This document shows positions 17,379 through 25,111 of a stretch of 41,960 nt of DNA, piece by piece. Within the stretch, counting starts at the first letter, position 1. Each line of letters starts with the position of its first letter. The position numbers and the translations under genes are program-made. The notes under the pieces are model-generated. The model did no database searches. It worked only from the letters and a program-made list of their open reading frames with translations, and had not been told where the DNA came from. This DNA comes from JBEGQX01 sp041180805 (lineage in GTDB: Bacteria > Planctomycetota > Planctomycetia > Gemmatales > Gemmataceae), in assembly GCA_041180805.1 (NCBI GenBank), contig JBEGQX010000153.1, positions 1 through 41,960 of the forward strand. Direction: 5' to 3'.

Positions 17379-18941
17379 ATGAGCGAAGATTCGATAACAG
17401 AAGGTTTTCGGGAGAAAGACACCGGCTCTTCAGCGGATCTTTCAGGTTCTACCGTTGGAGATTACCGAATTCTACGAAGGCTGGGACAGGGAGGCATGGG
17501 GCAGGTTTATCTTGCTGAACAAATATCCCTTCGAAGAAAAGTCGCGCTTAAGTTTTTAAGGTCCGACCTCGCCAATAACAAAGATTCGTTGAAACGCTTT
17601 CAAAACGAGGCGGAAACTGTTGCCCAGGCAACACACCCTTCCATTGTCCAGGTCTACGCCATTGGTGAATCCAACGGCAGGCATTTCATGGCTTTGGAAT
17701 ATGTCGAGGGACGGAATCTGCGGGAATACCTTTCCTTCAAAGGCACGCTAGATCTAGCAGCGGCTCTAAGTGTTCTAAGGCAGATTGTCTCAGCATTGGT
17801 AAGGGCAAGCGAGCTGGGAATTGTTCACCGCGATATAAAACCTGAAAATATTCTTCTCACCAGAAAAGGTGAAGCCAAAATAGCAGACTTTGGCCTGGCC
17901 CGCGCAAATGCTGAACAGCAATCTCTTCATCTGACCCAGACCGGCATGACCTTAGGAACGCCACTTTACATGGCACCGGAACAAGTTGAAGGAAAGGCCA
18001 TCGATTTTCGCACAGACATGTATTCGCTCGGTGTCACCGCTTATCATATGCTGGCTGGAAAACCGCCTTACAAAGGCGAGAACGCGTTCGAGGTGGCGCT
18101 TAAACACCTTAAGGGGGAAGTGGAACCGCTGGAAAAAATACGCACCGATATTCCAGCCGAACTTTGCCAGCTAATTCGCCAAATGATGATGGTGGAACCC
18201 GAAAAAAGACCTCCGTCTTTTCATCAGGTGAATGAAAAACTATCGCAAATTTGCGCGATGTCTGGAATTAGCAAAGAGGTCATGGCTGCCTTGCCTGGAA
18301 TAACCAGCATTCTTCCAAGCGTGGACCAGTCATTACCAACCACAGCTTTCATCACAAAGAACGAGCAGCCGATTTTTGTTTTGCCATGGAAAAAAATTAT
18401 TGGCCTCGCGCTTTTCCCTTGCGCGTTGGGCGCTGGCATTTGGGCTTCATGGATTTTACAAACCAAGACGGATGATTCCTTCGTTGCACTGCCAGGCGAG
18501 CTGGAAGATGAATCCATAGACCTTGTGGCCCGCGAAAAAAACTTGAAAATGGCAACGGAACAATTCCTGAACCCTAAAAACAAATCCCCGGGAAATGGAA
18601 CAGGCGCTTGCATGGATCTTGGTTTACTGTACCTAAGCAAGCATCAGTTGGATGATGCGGAAAAACTTTTCCAATCTTGCTGCAATCTGGAAAAAGCCCG
18701 CGACCTTGGAAATCTCGGGTTGGGTATCGTCTTCGCGTTAAAGGACAATCCCAAGGAATCCCTGATTTATTTCAAAAAGCCTCAAGCCACCTATATAGCC
18801 AACACAGTGAACTTCAACAAGGATTTTGCTTATTGGGTCAAGGAAGCCATATTTTTTAATCTTAAAAATGGTGCATCCAAAGCCGACTTGCTCTTCCTTG
18901 AGAGAATCGTGGATACCCCGGGTCCAAAACTAAAAAAGTAA
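17379..18941 (+). CDS. Membrane-anchored Ser/Thr protein kinase (PknB-type) with TPR-like tail
   Basis: 520 aa. The kinase domain (about 29-290) is complete: Gly loop GQGGMG 36-41, Lys58 in 'VALKF', catalytic 'HRDIKPEN' 150-157, DFG 170-172, and 'GTPLYMAPEQ' at about 193-202. One hydrophobic span lies at about 339-360. A short extracytoplasmic part follows, with a TPR-like helical pair ('LDDAEKLFQSCCNLEKARD'). It should phosphorylate Ser/Thr on cytoplasmic proteins in response to a signal. The neighbouring WD40 protein, 18 bases upstream, is a likely scaffold or substrate. The stop codon is inside the stem of the terminator at 18940-18972. Confidence 0.93.
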   Translation: MSEDSITEGFREKDTGSSADLSGSTVGDYRILRRLGQGGMGQVYLAEQISLRRKVALKFLRSDLANNKDSLKRFQNEAETVAQATHPSIVQVYAIGESNGRHFMALEYVEGRNLREYLSFKGTLDLAAALSVLRQIVSALVRASELGIVHRDIKPENILLTRKGEAKIADFGLARANAEQQSLHLTQTGMTLGTPLYMAPEQVEGKAIDFRTDMYSLGVTAYHMLAGKPPYKGENAFEVALKHLKGEVEPLEKIRTDIPAELCQLIRQMMMVEPEKRPPSFHQVNEKLSQICAMSGISKEVMAALPGITSILPSVDQSLPTTAFITKNEQPIFVLPWKKIIGLALFPCALGAGIWASWILQTKTDDSFVALPGELEDESIDLVAREKNLKMATEQFLNPKNKSPGNGTGACMDLGLLYLSKHQLDDAEKLFQSCCNLEKARDLGNLGLGIVFALKDNPKESLIYFKKPQATYIANTVNFNKDFAYWVKEAIFFNLKNGASKADLLFLERIVDTPGPKLKK

Positions 18942-18972
18942 GGCTCCCTTTGCACAATGCAAAGAGAGCCTT
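18940..18972 (-). terminator. Rho-independent terminator for the secreted-protein gene
   Basis: AAGGCTC (18940-18946) pairs with GAGCCTT (18966-18972), and CTTTGCA (18948-18954) pairs with TGCAAAG (18958-18964). One mismatch separates the two stems and the loop is CAA. On the minus strand the stem is followed by TACTTTTTTA, a proper U-tract. The element overlaps the stop codon of the plus-strand kinase, for which there is only a poor U-tract. Confidence 0.85.
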
Positions 18973-18994
18973 GGTTATTTAAAGATTACTTTTA

Positions 18995-19954
18995 TTACTT
19001 GGTCTTTTCCTTAACGGCATCTTCCAAGGCTTTTCCAGCAAGCATTCCCTGAATGGTAATGCTCTTAGCCTTGTTTTCCACCTTGAGGGATTTGACGAAT
19101 TCCAGCGCTGGTGCCAACTCTTTCTGCTGGGCTGCCATCAAACCAAGGAATCCTAATGCCTGGGTTAAACCTTGATTGATGGTTTCCTGAAGCATTTTCG
19201 CTGAATCATCCGTCTTTGTGTTAATGGAAAGCTTAAGAACTATGTCCTTATCAATTCCAATACCACCACCAATGGAATCCACATTTTCCAGAATGGCCTT
19301 GGCAGGGTCAGGAAGATTTTTCATCGCCAGGGCGCCGCTGACAACTGCAATGGAAATTCCAAGCTTTGGATCAAGGTCTTCAACCAGCTTGTTAAAGTCC
19401 TTGTTTGCAGGCTTGCCATCTTTGCCATTCATTGCCTTGGTAAGGTAATCCTTGTCTGGCGAAGCCATGATGGCGTTATCATTCGCAATAACAACAAACA
19501 AGGGGACCTGCTGTTCAGGCATCTTTAGTTCGTAAACCACTTTGCCACTCACATCGTGAGTTTTGATTTGATCTTTTTTATCCTTGGCCTGTTCACCAGC
19601 CTTGGCATTCAATTTTTTGGAATTGAAATTACCACTGACCAAAATCAGACCCTTTTCATTTTCATTTCCACCTGGTGCTGCGATCGTAACAGAATGCAAA
19701 TCTTTGAATGGATCAAATCCAAGTTCTTTGAGGATTTCAGTGCCTGGCAAGCCGGCATTAAGCATCTCTTTTGCCTGATCAATACCCATGGACTTTGCGA
19801 GTGAAGAGTTGATGAGCGACTGGATGTTGATTCGAACCAAGGCCTGGGTGTCGGTTGGCAGGGACTTTGTATCTTGGGCTGTAACCGGGGCAATACCTGA
19901 TAGCGCCAGGGAAAATGCCACCACAAAAGAAAAACACCGATGCAAACTTACCAT
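18995..19954 (-). CDS. Secreted planctomycete protein of unknown function
   Basis: 319 aa from the ATG at 19954, which has AAAGGA upstream; the longer frame would need a TTG at 19969. The N-terminus is a signal peptide (hydrophobic core 'FVVAFSLALSGIAPV', cleavage near 'TAQD'). The mature part repeats alternating strands and helices ('LPTDTQALVRINIQSL', 'LGFDPFKDLHSVTIA', 'GKVVYELKMP') and is lysine-rich. It resembles the DUF3352-like secreted proteins common in planctomycetes, but I cannot assign a family with confidence. No catalytic motif is seen. It has its own terminator and an unusual hairpin-rich leader. Confidence 0.8.
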   Translation of the reverse strand: MVSLHRCFSFVVAFSLALSGIAPVTAQDTKSLPTDTQALVRINIQSLINSSLAKSMGIDQAKEMLNAGLPGTEILKELGFDPFKDLHSVTIAAPGGNENEKGLILVSGNFNSKKLNAKAGEQAKDKKDQIKTHDVSGKVVYELKMPEQQVPLFVVIANDNAIMASPDKDYLTKAMNGKDGKPANKDFNKLVEDLDPKLGISIAVVSGALAMKNLPDPAKAILENVDSIGGGIGIDKDIVLKLSINTKTDDSAKMLQETINQGLTQALGFLGLMAAQQKELAPALEFVKSLKVENKAKSITIQGMLAGKALEDAVKEKTK

Positions 19955-19960
19955 AAAAAA

Positions 19961-19993
19961 TCCTTTCAAAAGGAATAGGGTTCCTGCCTATTC
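19961..19993 (-). promoter_or_regulatory. Leader hairpins covering the ribosome site
   Basis: Two adjacent inverted repeats precede the secreted-protein start. TCCTT/AAGGA (19961-19974, four-base loop) encloses the AAAGGA ribosome site. GAATAGG/CCTATTC (19973-19993) has a seven-base loop. They overlap by two bases, so they may be alternative. Another hairpin at 20006-20028 spans the stop of the upstream methyltransferase gene. Translational control of the secreted protein is possible. Confidence 0.35.
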
Positions 19994-20014
19994 AACACAT
20001 CCAAGCCGGGGTTA

Positions 20015-21202
20015 TTACAAAACCCTGGTTATAAGGCACTTTAAATAATGGGATTCAAGACAGGACACAGAAACTGGATGATCCCCCGATGGGCCCCGTT
20101 TTTCTATTACCTGGATGTCCCTCTTCTGGTCCGTTGCCACCTGAGCCAAAAGCTCTTCCATCATATCCATGTTTATGGCTCCTGAGCAACAACAACTGAC
20201 CAAAAAGCCACCATCTTCAACCAGTTTAAGCCCTTGCATATGCAACCTGCGATAACCACGGAGAGCGTCTTTTACATCATTTCTGTTACGGGCAAACCTT
20301 GGAGGATCAAGCACTACAACGCCAAATTTTTCCCCACTCTCCACTAATTTGTCCATTTCATCGAAAGCCTCGCCTTGAATCCACTGGCAATTTGAAAAAT
20401 GATTCAGGCTAGCATTGGAAGCTGCCAACTCTAAAGCCTGCTGGGATTGGTCAATTCCCACCGTTGCAAGGGCTCCATGATTCATGGCATGAAGTGAAAA
20501 CCCGCCAGCATAGCAAAAAACATCCAAAAGTCTTTTACCACGGGAAAGCTTGGCCACTTGGACACGATTTTCACGCTGGTCCAGGTAGTAGCCCGTTTTT
20601 TGGCCAGAGGCCAAATGAATCTGGAATTGCAATCCGTACTCTTGAATGTAAATATTGCCGGAAGGGCTATCCCCAAAAATCCACTCATCCAAAGCCTCGA
20701 AGCCCTCTAGCTTGGCCATGGTTTTGTCTGTGCGCAAAAAAATCCCCTTGGGACTCAACCTTTTTTGCAAAATGCCAGCGATCATTTCACGCCTTTGGAA
20801 GATGCCCAAGGCGGAAACCTGCATCACCAGGTAATCACCATATCGGTCAACGGAAAGCCCGCTAAGGCCATCCCCCTCGCTAAAAATTAGCCTGCAACCT
20901 CCTTCAGGGGCCATCAGGCCCAAGGATTCCCTAAGCTGAATAGCTTTTTCCAATCGATTCCCAAAGAAGGATTCATCCAATAGCTGGTTTTCATTCCAGG
21001 AATAAAGACGCACCCTGATTTTGCTGTTGGGATTTAAGAATCCACGGGCAACAAAATTGCCAACCGTGGAAAGCAATTCCACCTCGTCACCCGGCTTGGC
21101 ATCTCCCTCAATACGATCAACTGCCCCGGCAAACACCCACGGGTGCCTGGAGAAAAACGGCTTGGCTTTGCCTTTTTGAAGTATCACTTTTGGAAGAGAC
21201 AT
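20015..21202 (-). CDS. Class I SAM-dependent rRNA methyltransferase (RlmI family)
   Basis: 395 aa, the normal length. The N-terminal PUA domain (about 1-80) begins 'VILQKGKAKPFFSRHPWVF'. A Rossmann methyltransferase follows: SAM-binding 'LLDVFCYAGGFSLHAM' at about 218-233, an acidic strand end 'VGIDQSQQALELA', and the catalytic-loop region 'VVVLDPPRFARNRNDV'. A reactive-cysteine region 'LVSCCCSGAINMD' comes later. RlmI/RlmK-type enzymes methylate C5 of a cytosine in 23S rRNA; the exact target here is not known. It starts 20 bases after the response-regulator gene, so the two may share a transcript. Confidence 0.9.
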   Translation of the reverse strand: MSLPKVILQKGKAKPFFSRHPWVFAGAVDRIEGDAKPGDEVELLSTVGNFVARGFLNPNSKIRVRLYSWNENQLLDESFFGNRLEKAIQLRESLGLMAPEGGCRLIFSEGDGLSGLSVDRYGDYLVMQVSALGIFQRREMIAGILQKRLSPKGIFLRTDKTMAKLEGFEALDEWIFGDSPSGNIYIQEYGLQFQIHLASGQKTGYYLDQRENRVQVAKLSRGKRLLDVFCYAGGFSLHAMNHGALATVGIDQSQQALELAASNASLNHFSNCQWIQGEAFDEMDKLVESGEKFGVVVLDPPRFARNRNDVKDALRGYRRLHMQGLKLVEDGGFLVSCCCSGAINMDMMEELLAQVATDQKRDIQVIEKRGPSGDHPVSVSCLESHYLKCLITRVL

Positions 21203-21221
21203 GCTTTTCCGAGATCAAGGG

Positions 21222-21668
21222 TTAACTGGCACTGGTTTGAAGATTTTCAAGATATGCGAGGGTTCTTTCGAGGTCATCCTGACAATGCCTGGCCTTCAAG
21301 AGCGATTCTATCCGCAAAAGCAATTCGTTCTGGCGAATAGGTTTGGAAATAAAATCGTCAGTTCCTGCATCAACCGCGCGCTCCACATCCACATGCTGAT
21401 CCAATGCTGTCACCATAATAACAGGCAAATGTCTGGTTTTTGTATCACCTCGAAGCCTTTTGCAAACCTCAAACCCGCTCATGCGGGGCATCATGATGTC
21501 CAGCAAAAGCAAATCAGGTTCCCATTCCTGCACCATTCGCAGCGCTTGCTCACCATCAGAAACCGTTTTTACAAGGTAGTTGGTATCCGAAAGATAGGCT
21601 TCAATGAGTTCAGCTCCCTGTGGATTATCATCCGCAATCAGAATTTTTGCCTGTGAACTTTCCGCCAT
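21222..21668 (-). CDS. Single-domain response regulator
   Basis: 148 aa consisting of one REC domain plus a short helical tail. Acidic pocket residues are in 'ILIADDNPQG', the phosphoacceptor Asp is in 'LLLLDIMMPRMSG', and the switch Thr and Lys are in 'IMVTALD' and 'FISKPI'. There is no output domain, so it probably passes phosphate or binds a partner, as CheY or DivK-type proteins do. The tail (about 120-148) is predicted coiled. A strong ribosome site (GGAGGAGAG) precedes the ATG. The partner histidine kinase is not in the window. Promoter candidate at 21706-21734. Confidence 0.92.
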   Translation of the reverse strand: MAESSQAKILIADDNPQGAELIEAYLSDTNYLVKTVSDGEQALRMVQEWEPDLLLLDIMMPRMSGFEVCKRLRGDTKTRHLPVIMVTALDQHVDVERAVDAGTDDFISKPIRQNELLLRIESLLKARHCQDDLERTLAYLENLQTSAS

Positions 21669-21705
21669 GACTCTCCTCCAGGGAATTCTCGAAAACTATA
21701 ACTTT

Positions 21706-21734
21706 ATTATACGATTTTGCAAAATATCAGTCAT
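21706..21734 (-). promoter_or_regulatory. Sigma70-type promoter candidate for the response-regulator operon
   Basis: On the minus strand a perfect TATAAT (21706-21711) is preceded at 17 bases by ATGACT (21729-21734, four of six to TTGACA). It lies between the terminator of the sigma-factor gene and the response-regulator ATG, at 38 bases from the start. Confidence 0.55.
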
Positions 21735-21769
21735 AAAAACAACAACGGGCAGGGATGAATCCCCGCCCG
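21735..21769 (-). terminator. Rho-independent terminator of the sigma-factor gene
   Basis: CGGGC (21746-21750) pairs with GCCCG (21765-21769), and GGGA (21752-21755) with TCCC (21760-21763) across a four-base loop. On the minus strand TTGTTGTTTTT follows. It lies 26 bases after the sigma-factor stop. Confidence 0.8.
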
Positions 21770-21794
21770 CTGCTGCGCTGGTTATCTTTGAAGA

Positions 21795-22616
21795 TTAGAT
21801 GCTGAACTCCACGCGCCTGTCGCTAAGCTGGTTTTGCAACCTGGCCACAATGCTGGAATGCATCTGACTTACCCTGGACTCGCTAAGGTCCAAAGTAGCG
21901 CCAATTTCCTTCATGGTCATATCTTCGTAATAGTAGAGAATGATGATGAGTCTTTCATTACGATTCAAACCCTTCGTGACCATGCGCATAAGGTCGCGGT
22001 TTTGGATTTTTTTGGTTGGGTCTTCCGCACGTTTGTCTTCAAGAATGTCAATTTCACGAACATCCTTGTAACTGTCGGTTTCGTACCATTTCTTGTTAAG
22101 GCTAACCTGGCTGATTGCGGTAGCCTCACCCATCATCTTGTAAAAATCTTCCAGCGGAACACCGAGCTTGCTTGCCATTTCATCCGGAGTTGGAGGTCTT
22201 TTCAGTTCGGCTTCCAACGATTTGCGAACTTCCTCCATCTTGGTGGCCTTGCTGCGAACCAGCCTTGGCACCCAATCCATGGTACGAAGTTCATCCAGCA
22301 TTGCGCCACGAATTCTGGGCACGCAATAGGTTTCAAATTTGACACCCCTTTCGGTGTCAAATGCATTGATGGCATCCATCAACCCAAATACACCAGCGCT
22401 GATGAGGTCATCTAGATCCACTCCATCAGGAAGTCTGGCCCAGATACGTTCGGCGTTGTATTTCACCAGTGGAAGATAATTCTCAATCAGGAAATTCCTG
22501 GTTTCATCCGTAGGATTGTTCCTGAATTCACGCCAAATCTTCATCATGTCCGTGCCAGCCTGAGTCACCATGGATTCCTCCGCTTTGGATTGCAAGCGAT
22601 TCTGTTCTGTAGACAT
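21795..22616 (-). CDS. RNA polymerase sigma factor, FliA/WhiG (sigma-28) family
   Basis: 273 aa from the ATG at 22616, preceded by AAGGGGGAGCC. The frame stays open 89 codons further to 22883, but that stretch is RNA-like and lacks protein signatures. Region 2 is clear ('YLPLVKYNAERI', 'GVDLDDLISAGVFGLMDAI', 'FETYCVPRIRGAMLDELR'). So are region 3 ('RPPTPDEMASKLGVPLEDF') and region 4 helix-turn-helix ('MTMKEIGATLDLSESRVSQ'). It directs RNA polymerase to alternative promoters. In planctomycetes such factors are not restricted to flagella, and no flagellar or sporulation gene is nearby. The long structured leader suggests post-transcriptional control. Confidence 0.93.
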   Translation of the reverse strand: MSTEQNRLQSKAEESMVTQAGTDMMKIWREFRNNPTDETRNFLIENYLPLVKYNAERIWARLPDGVDLDDLISAGVFGLMDAINAFDTERGVKFETYCVPRIRGAMLDELRTMDWVPRLVRSKATKMEEVRKSLEAELKRPPTPDEMASKLGVPLEDFYKMMGEATAISQVSLNKKWYETDSYKDVREIDILEDKRAEDPTKKIQNRDLMRMVTKGLNRNERLIIILYYYEDMTMKEIGATLDLSESRVSQMHSSIVARLQNQLSDRRVEFSI

Positions 22617-22742
22617 TGGCTCCCCCTTAAGTTCGCGACCGAAAAACGGCCCACAAGCTTCCTTGGAGAAAGATTCAGCGGTGGATTTCGTGGTGAAAGG
22701 TGAATTAGGACTTGATGCAGGTTGGATCCGTCCATTCGAGAG

Positions 22743-22841
22743 ACAAGGAACAGCCCCCCGGCTGTCGGGCTTTCGCCCATTCCTTGTTTCCCGCCCCCTT
22801 TGCCGATTTCCCCCGGCGAATACGGCCTGATCCTTCAGACC
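22743..22841 (-). ncRNA. Candidate structured leader RNA (three-way junction) before the sigma factor
   Basis: Read on the minus strand, stem P1 ACAAGGA/TCCTTGT (22781-22787 with 22743-22749) closes two hairpins. P2 is GGGC-GAAA-GCCC (22767-22778), with a GNRA tetraloop only on this strand. P3 is ACAGCC-GGGG-GGCTGT (22750-22765). Just upstream are GCCG/CGGC (22802-22817) and a seven-pair hairpin GGTCTGA-AGGA-TCAGGCC (22824-22841, one G-U pair). The stems are well packed, with junction linkers of zero to two bases. The element ends 126 bases before the sigma-factor ATG. I do not recognise a known riboswitch class. Confidence 0.5.
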
Positions 22842-22938
22842 AGTTTGCTTGCGTTTCCCCCAAACCTTTGTGCCTTGAATCATTCAGGACACAATTTGTT
22901 ACTTCTGCTCATCGACCTGGCGTTTGTTTCAACTTGAG

Positions 22939-22961
22939 AAAAAATCCGGATTTTGCGGATT
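22939..22961 (-). terminator. Terminator-like hairpin inside the long sigma-factor leader
   Basis: On the minus strand AATCCG (22956-22961) pairs with CGGATT (22943-22948) across a seven-base loop, and the sequence then runs TTTTC, giving six T in a row with the stem end. It would stop a transcript coming from around 23085 before the sigma factor, either making a short RNA or acting as an attenuator. Confidence 0.4.
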
Positions 22962-22991
22962 CAATCAGTTGTCCGATTCGCCACGCCCATG

Positions 22992-23014
22992 AAAGGGGCC
23001 CCCCGCCCCTTTTT
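22992..23014. terminator. GC-rich hairpin with T-tract on the plus strand
   Basis: AAAGGGGC (22992-22999) pairs with GCCCCTTT (23005-23012) around five C. TT follows on the plus strand, giving five T with the stem; the minus strand has only three. No plus-strand gene ends nearby, so it either marks a small plus-strand RNA or is part of the minus leader. Confidence 0.35.
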
Positions 23015-23091
23015 GATTAACTTTCAGCAAACGTTTTCAAGGTTCCCCAACCCCGAATCACTATTTGCTTTCCGTCGATCAAGTAGGCGGG

Positions 23092-23119
23092 GAGATACCC
23101 AATTATGAAAAAGTGTCAA
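23092..23119 (-). promoter_or_regulatory. Candidate minus-strand promoter, TTGACA
   Basis: On the minus strand an exact TTGACA (23114-23119) is followed after 16 bases by TATCTC (23092-23097), which matches the -10 consensus weakly. A transcript from here would have a leader of about 470 bases before the sigma factor. Confidence 0.3.
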
Positions 23120-23275
23120 GTAAACTTTGAAACACTTTCAACGGATTGAAAATTTTTCAAACAAAGGGGAGAAACTCGAAGAAAACTGCGGGTTTTCAGA
23201 TAATTTGTTCAATTAGCCCTTGGTATGCAGAGGCAATGGAAGGATAATTGATGAAAAGATTTTTGGAGGTTTGCC

Positions 23276-25090
23276 TTGTTTATTCTCGAATTGCAGCAAA
23301 AGGATGGAAAGCCATGGAAAATAACCCTGGAAGGTAATCTTGAAATTGGCAGACAGCGTGCCGGGGAACCAGAACCCAATCATCTTCTAAAGGGTGCTGG
23401 CGAAAATCAAAACGACCGAATCATTATAGCGGGCCTTTCCGAGGCTGCTTTTTCCAGGCGGCAGGCATTGATCGAGCCAACCGGCAAAAATGTTTTCAAA
23501 CTTACCAATACCTCCAAGAAAATTTGGCAGGTGGATATCGAAACCACACTGGACTCGGGTGAATCCTGTACCCGGGTTGCCCCATTCAGCTTTGCCTTGC
23601 AAAATAAATTGTTCCGTATTTATTCCAATCAGGAACCTCACCAGGTAGACGAGATCGACCTGTTTGAATCTCTTTCCGATCATGGCTCATCCGACACATC
23701 CACCCATACGATACTTCAGCAATCGAGTAAGATTGCCAGCTTTTCAGAAAATGACTTTGCGGAAATCGTAAGCTGGCTGCAGACCACCATGAAAGTTTTT
23801 CAAAGCACCATTGGAAGTGCGGATTTTCTTGCCGAAGCTGCAACTGCCTTGGTGGATATCGTTGGGCTTGATACAGGTCGCCTTCTTTTAAATGAAAATG
23901 GGCAATATGCTATTGCCGCGGTTCATCCTCCTGAAAACCGAAATAAGCAATGGGCCCCAAACAAAAAGATACTTTTAAAAATGATCTCGCAGAGGACTGC
24001 TGTGTGGCATTCCGGCGAATTCAATCCCAGCAAGACCGATCTTGGAAACCTTTCCAGTGTTGCTGCACCCATCTATGATTCAGACGGAATCTTATTAGGC
24101 GCCCTTTATGGCGAAAAAAGCACCGGTCAAACTCAGGGAAGAATGGGGACCTTGGAAGCCCTTCTGGTGGACATACTTGCCTGCGGAGTTGCAACAGGCC
24201 TTGCCAGGCAAAAACATGAACGGGATGCGGCTTCAGCCAGAGTACAATTCGAACAATTTTTCACCCCGGAACTGGCCAATCAACTTTCCAAAGACCCAAG
24301 TCTTTTAAAAGGCAAGGAAACCGAGGCATCCTTATTATTTTGCGATGTTCGAGGTTTTAGCAGAATTAGTGAACGTATCGGGCCTGAAGGCACCACAAGA
24401 CTCATGTCATCCATCTTTGATGAAATCTCGAGTTGCGTTCACAAAAACCAGGGGGTTCTGGTGGACTACCTTGGGGACGGTATGCTCGCCATGTGGGGGG
24501 CTCCCAGTTTCCAGCCCGACCATGCCACCAAATGCATTCAGGCCGCAAGGCAGATTAAATTGTGCATTCCCGCGTTAAATGAAAAATGGAAGAATGAAAT
24601 AGGTGAACCCATCTCGCTGGGCATTGGCATCAACTCGGGAAAAATCTGGGTTGGTAACACTGGATCGTCTATCAAGTTCAAGTATGGTCCTCTTGGGCCC
24701 GCGGTCAACCTTGCCAGCCGAGTTGAAGGCCTTACCAAATATCTCAGGATACCTCTTTTGATCACGGGTGAAACCAAAGCCGCTGTCAAAAACACCTTCG
24801 ATACACGCAGGCTTTGCAAGGTTCGCGTTGTGAATATGACGGAACCCGTCGATATCTATCAGGTTTTTCTGGAGAATAGCGACAAGCATATCGGCCTGAC
24901 CAAAATCACCGAGAATGCCCTGACAGAACTTGAGAATGGTAATTTCAGGGCTGCTGCAAAAATTGCCGGATATGCGCTGGGTGATTACCCAGATGATGGA
25001 CCTCTTCTGCATATTCTGAACCGGGCGGTTCAGGAAATGGTTCATCCCAGCAACCCATACGATCCGGTGTGGAATTCTCCGGGAAAGTAA
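23276..25090 (+). CDS. FHA-GAF class III adenylate/guanylate cyclase
   Basis: 604 aa starting at TTG 23276, chosen because a strong GGAGG ribosome site (23265-23269) sits six bases upstream and the FHA domain begins at once. The FHA-like domain (about 1-125) has 'LEIGRQ' and 'SRRQALIEP' in place of the usual SxxH. A GAF domain spans about 160-315. The cyclase domain (about 350-535) has metal-binding Asp357 ('LLFCDVRGF') and Asp401 ('YLGDGMLAMWG'). In 'KFKYGPLGPAVNLASRVEG' the residue that is Asp in many adenylate cyclases is Pro475, nearer the class IIIb pattern. It makes cAMP or cGMP in the cytoplasm, presumably under phospho-peptide (FHA) and ligand (GAF) control. The Ser/Thr kinase upstream is a possible FHA ligand source. 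Confidence 0.9.
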   Translation: MFILELQQKDGKPWKITLEGNLEIGRQRAGEPEPNHLLKGAGENQNDRIIIAGLSEAAFSRRQALIEPTGKNVFKLTNTSKKIWQVDIETTLDSGESCTRVAPFSFALQNKLFRIYSNQEPHQVDEIDLFESLSDHGSSDTSTHTILQQSSKIASFSENDFAEIVSWLQTTMKVFQSTIGSADFLAEAATALVDIVGLDTGRLLLNENGQYAIAAVHPPENRNKQWAPNKKILLKMISQRTAVWHSGEFNPSKTDLGNLSSVAAPIYDSDGILLGALYGEKSTGQTQGRMGTLEALLVDILACGVATGLARQKHERDAASARVQFEQFFTPELANQLSKDPSLLKGKETEASLLFCDVRGFSRISERIGPEGTTRLMSSIFDEISSCVHKNQGVLVDYLGDGMLAMWGAPSFQPDHATKCIQAARQIKLCIPALNEKWKNEIGEPISLGIGINSGKIWVGNTGSSIKFKYGPLGPAVNLASRVEGLTKYLRIPLLITGETKAAVKNTFDTRRLCKVRVVNMTEPVDIYQVFLENSDKHIGLTKITENALTELENGNFRAAAKIAGYALGDYPDDGPLLHILNRAVQEMVHPSNPYDPVWNSPGK

Positions 25091-25111
25091 GATTAGGAAA
25101 ACTATTGAGGC

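Larger units (their letters stand above)
22617..23275. other. 659-base intergenic region with hairpins but no clear gene
   Basis: This gap separates the minus-strand sigma factor from the plus-strand cyclase. Several open frames cross it but none has a ribosome site and recognisable protein. It contains a three-way-junction element, two terminator-like hairpins and a TTGACA on the minus strand, which are listed separately. A small RNA gene or a long leader is more likely than a coding gene. Confidence 0.6.

Noticed and set aside
22767..22787. Resemblance of the leader sequence AATGGGCGAAAGCCCGAC to a 16S rRNA helix
   Set aside because: The match is about 15-18 bases around a GNRA hairpin and no further rRNA sequence surrounds it.
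22617..22883. 89-codon N-terminal extension of the sigma factor
   Set aside because: A strong ribosome site precedes the ATG at 22616 and the extension covers a strongly base-paired RNA-like region with no protein similarity.
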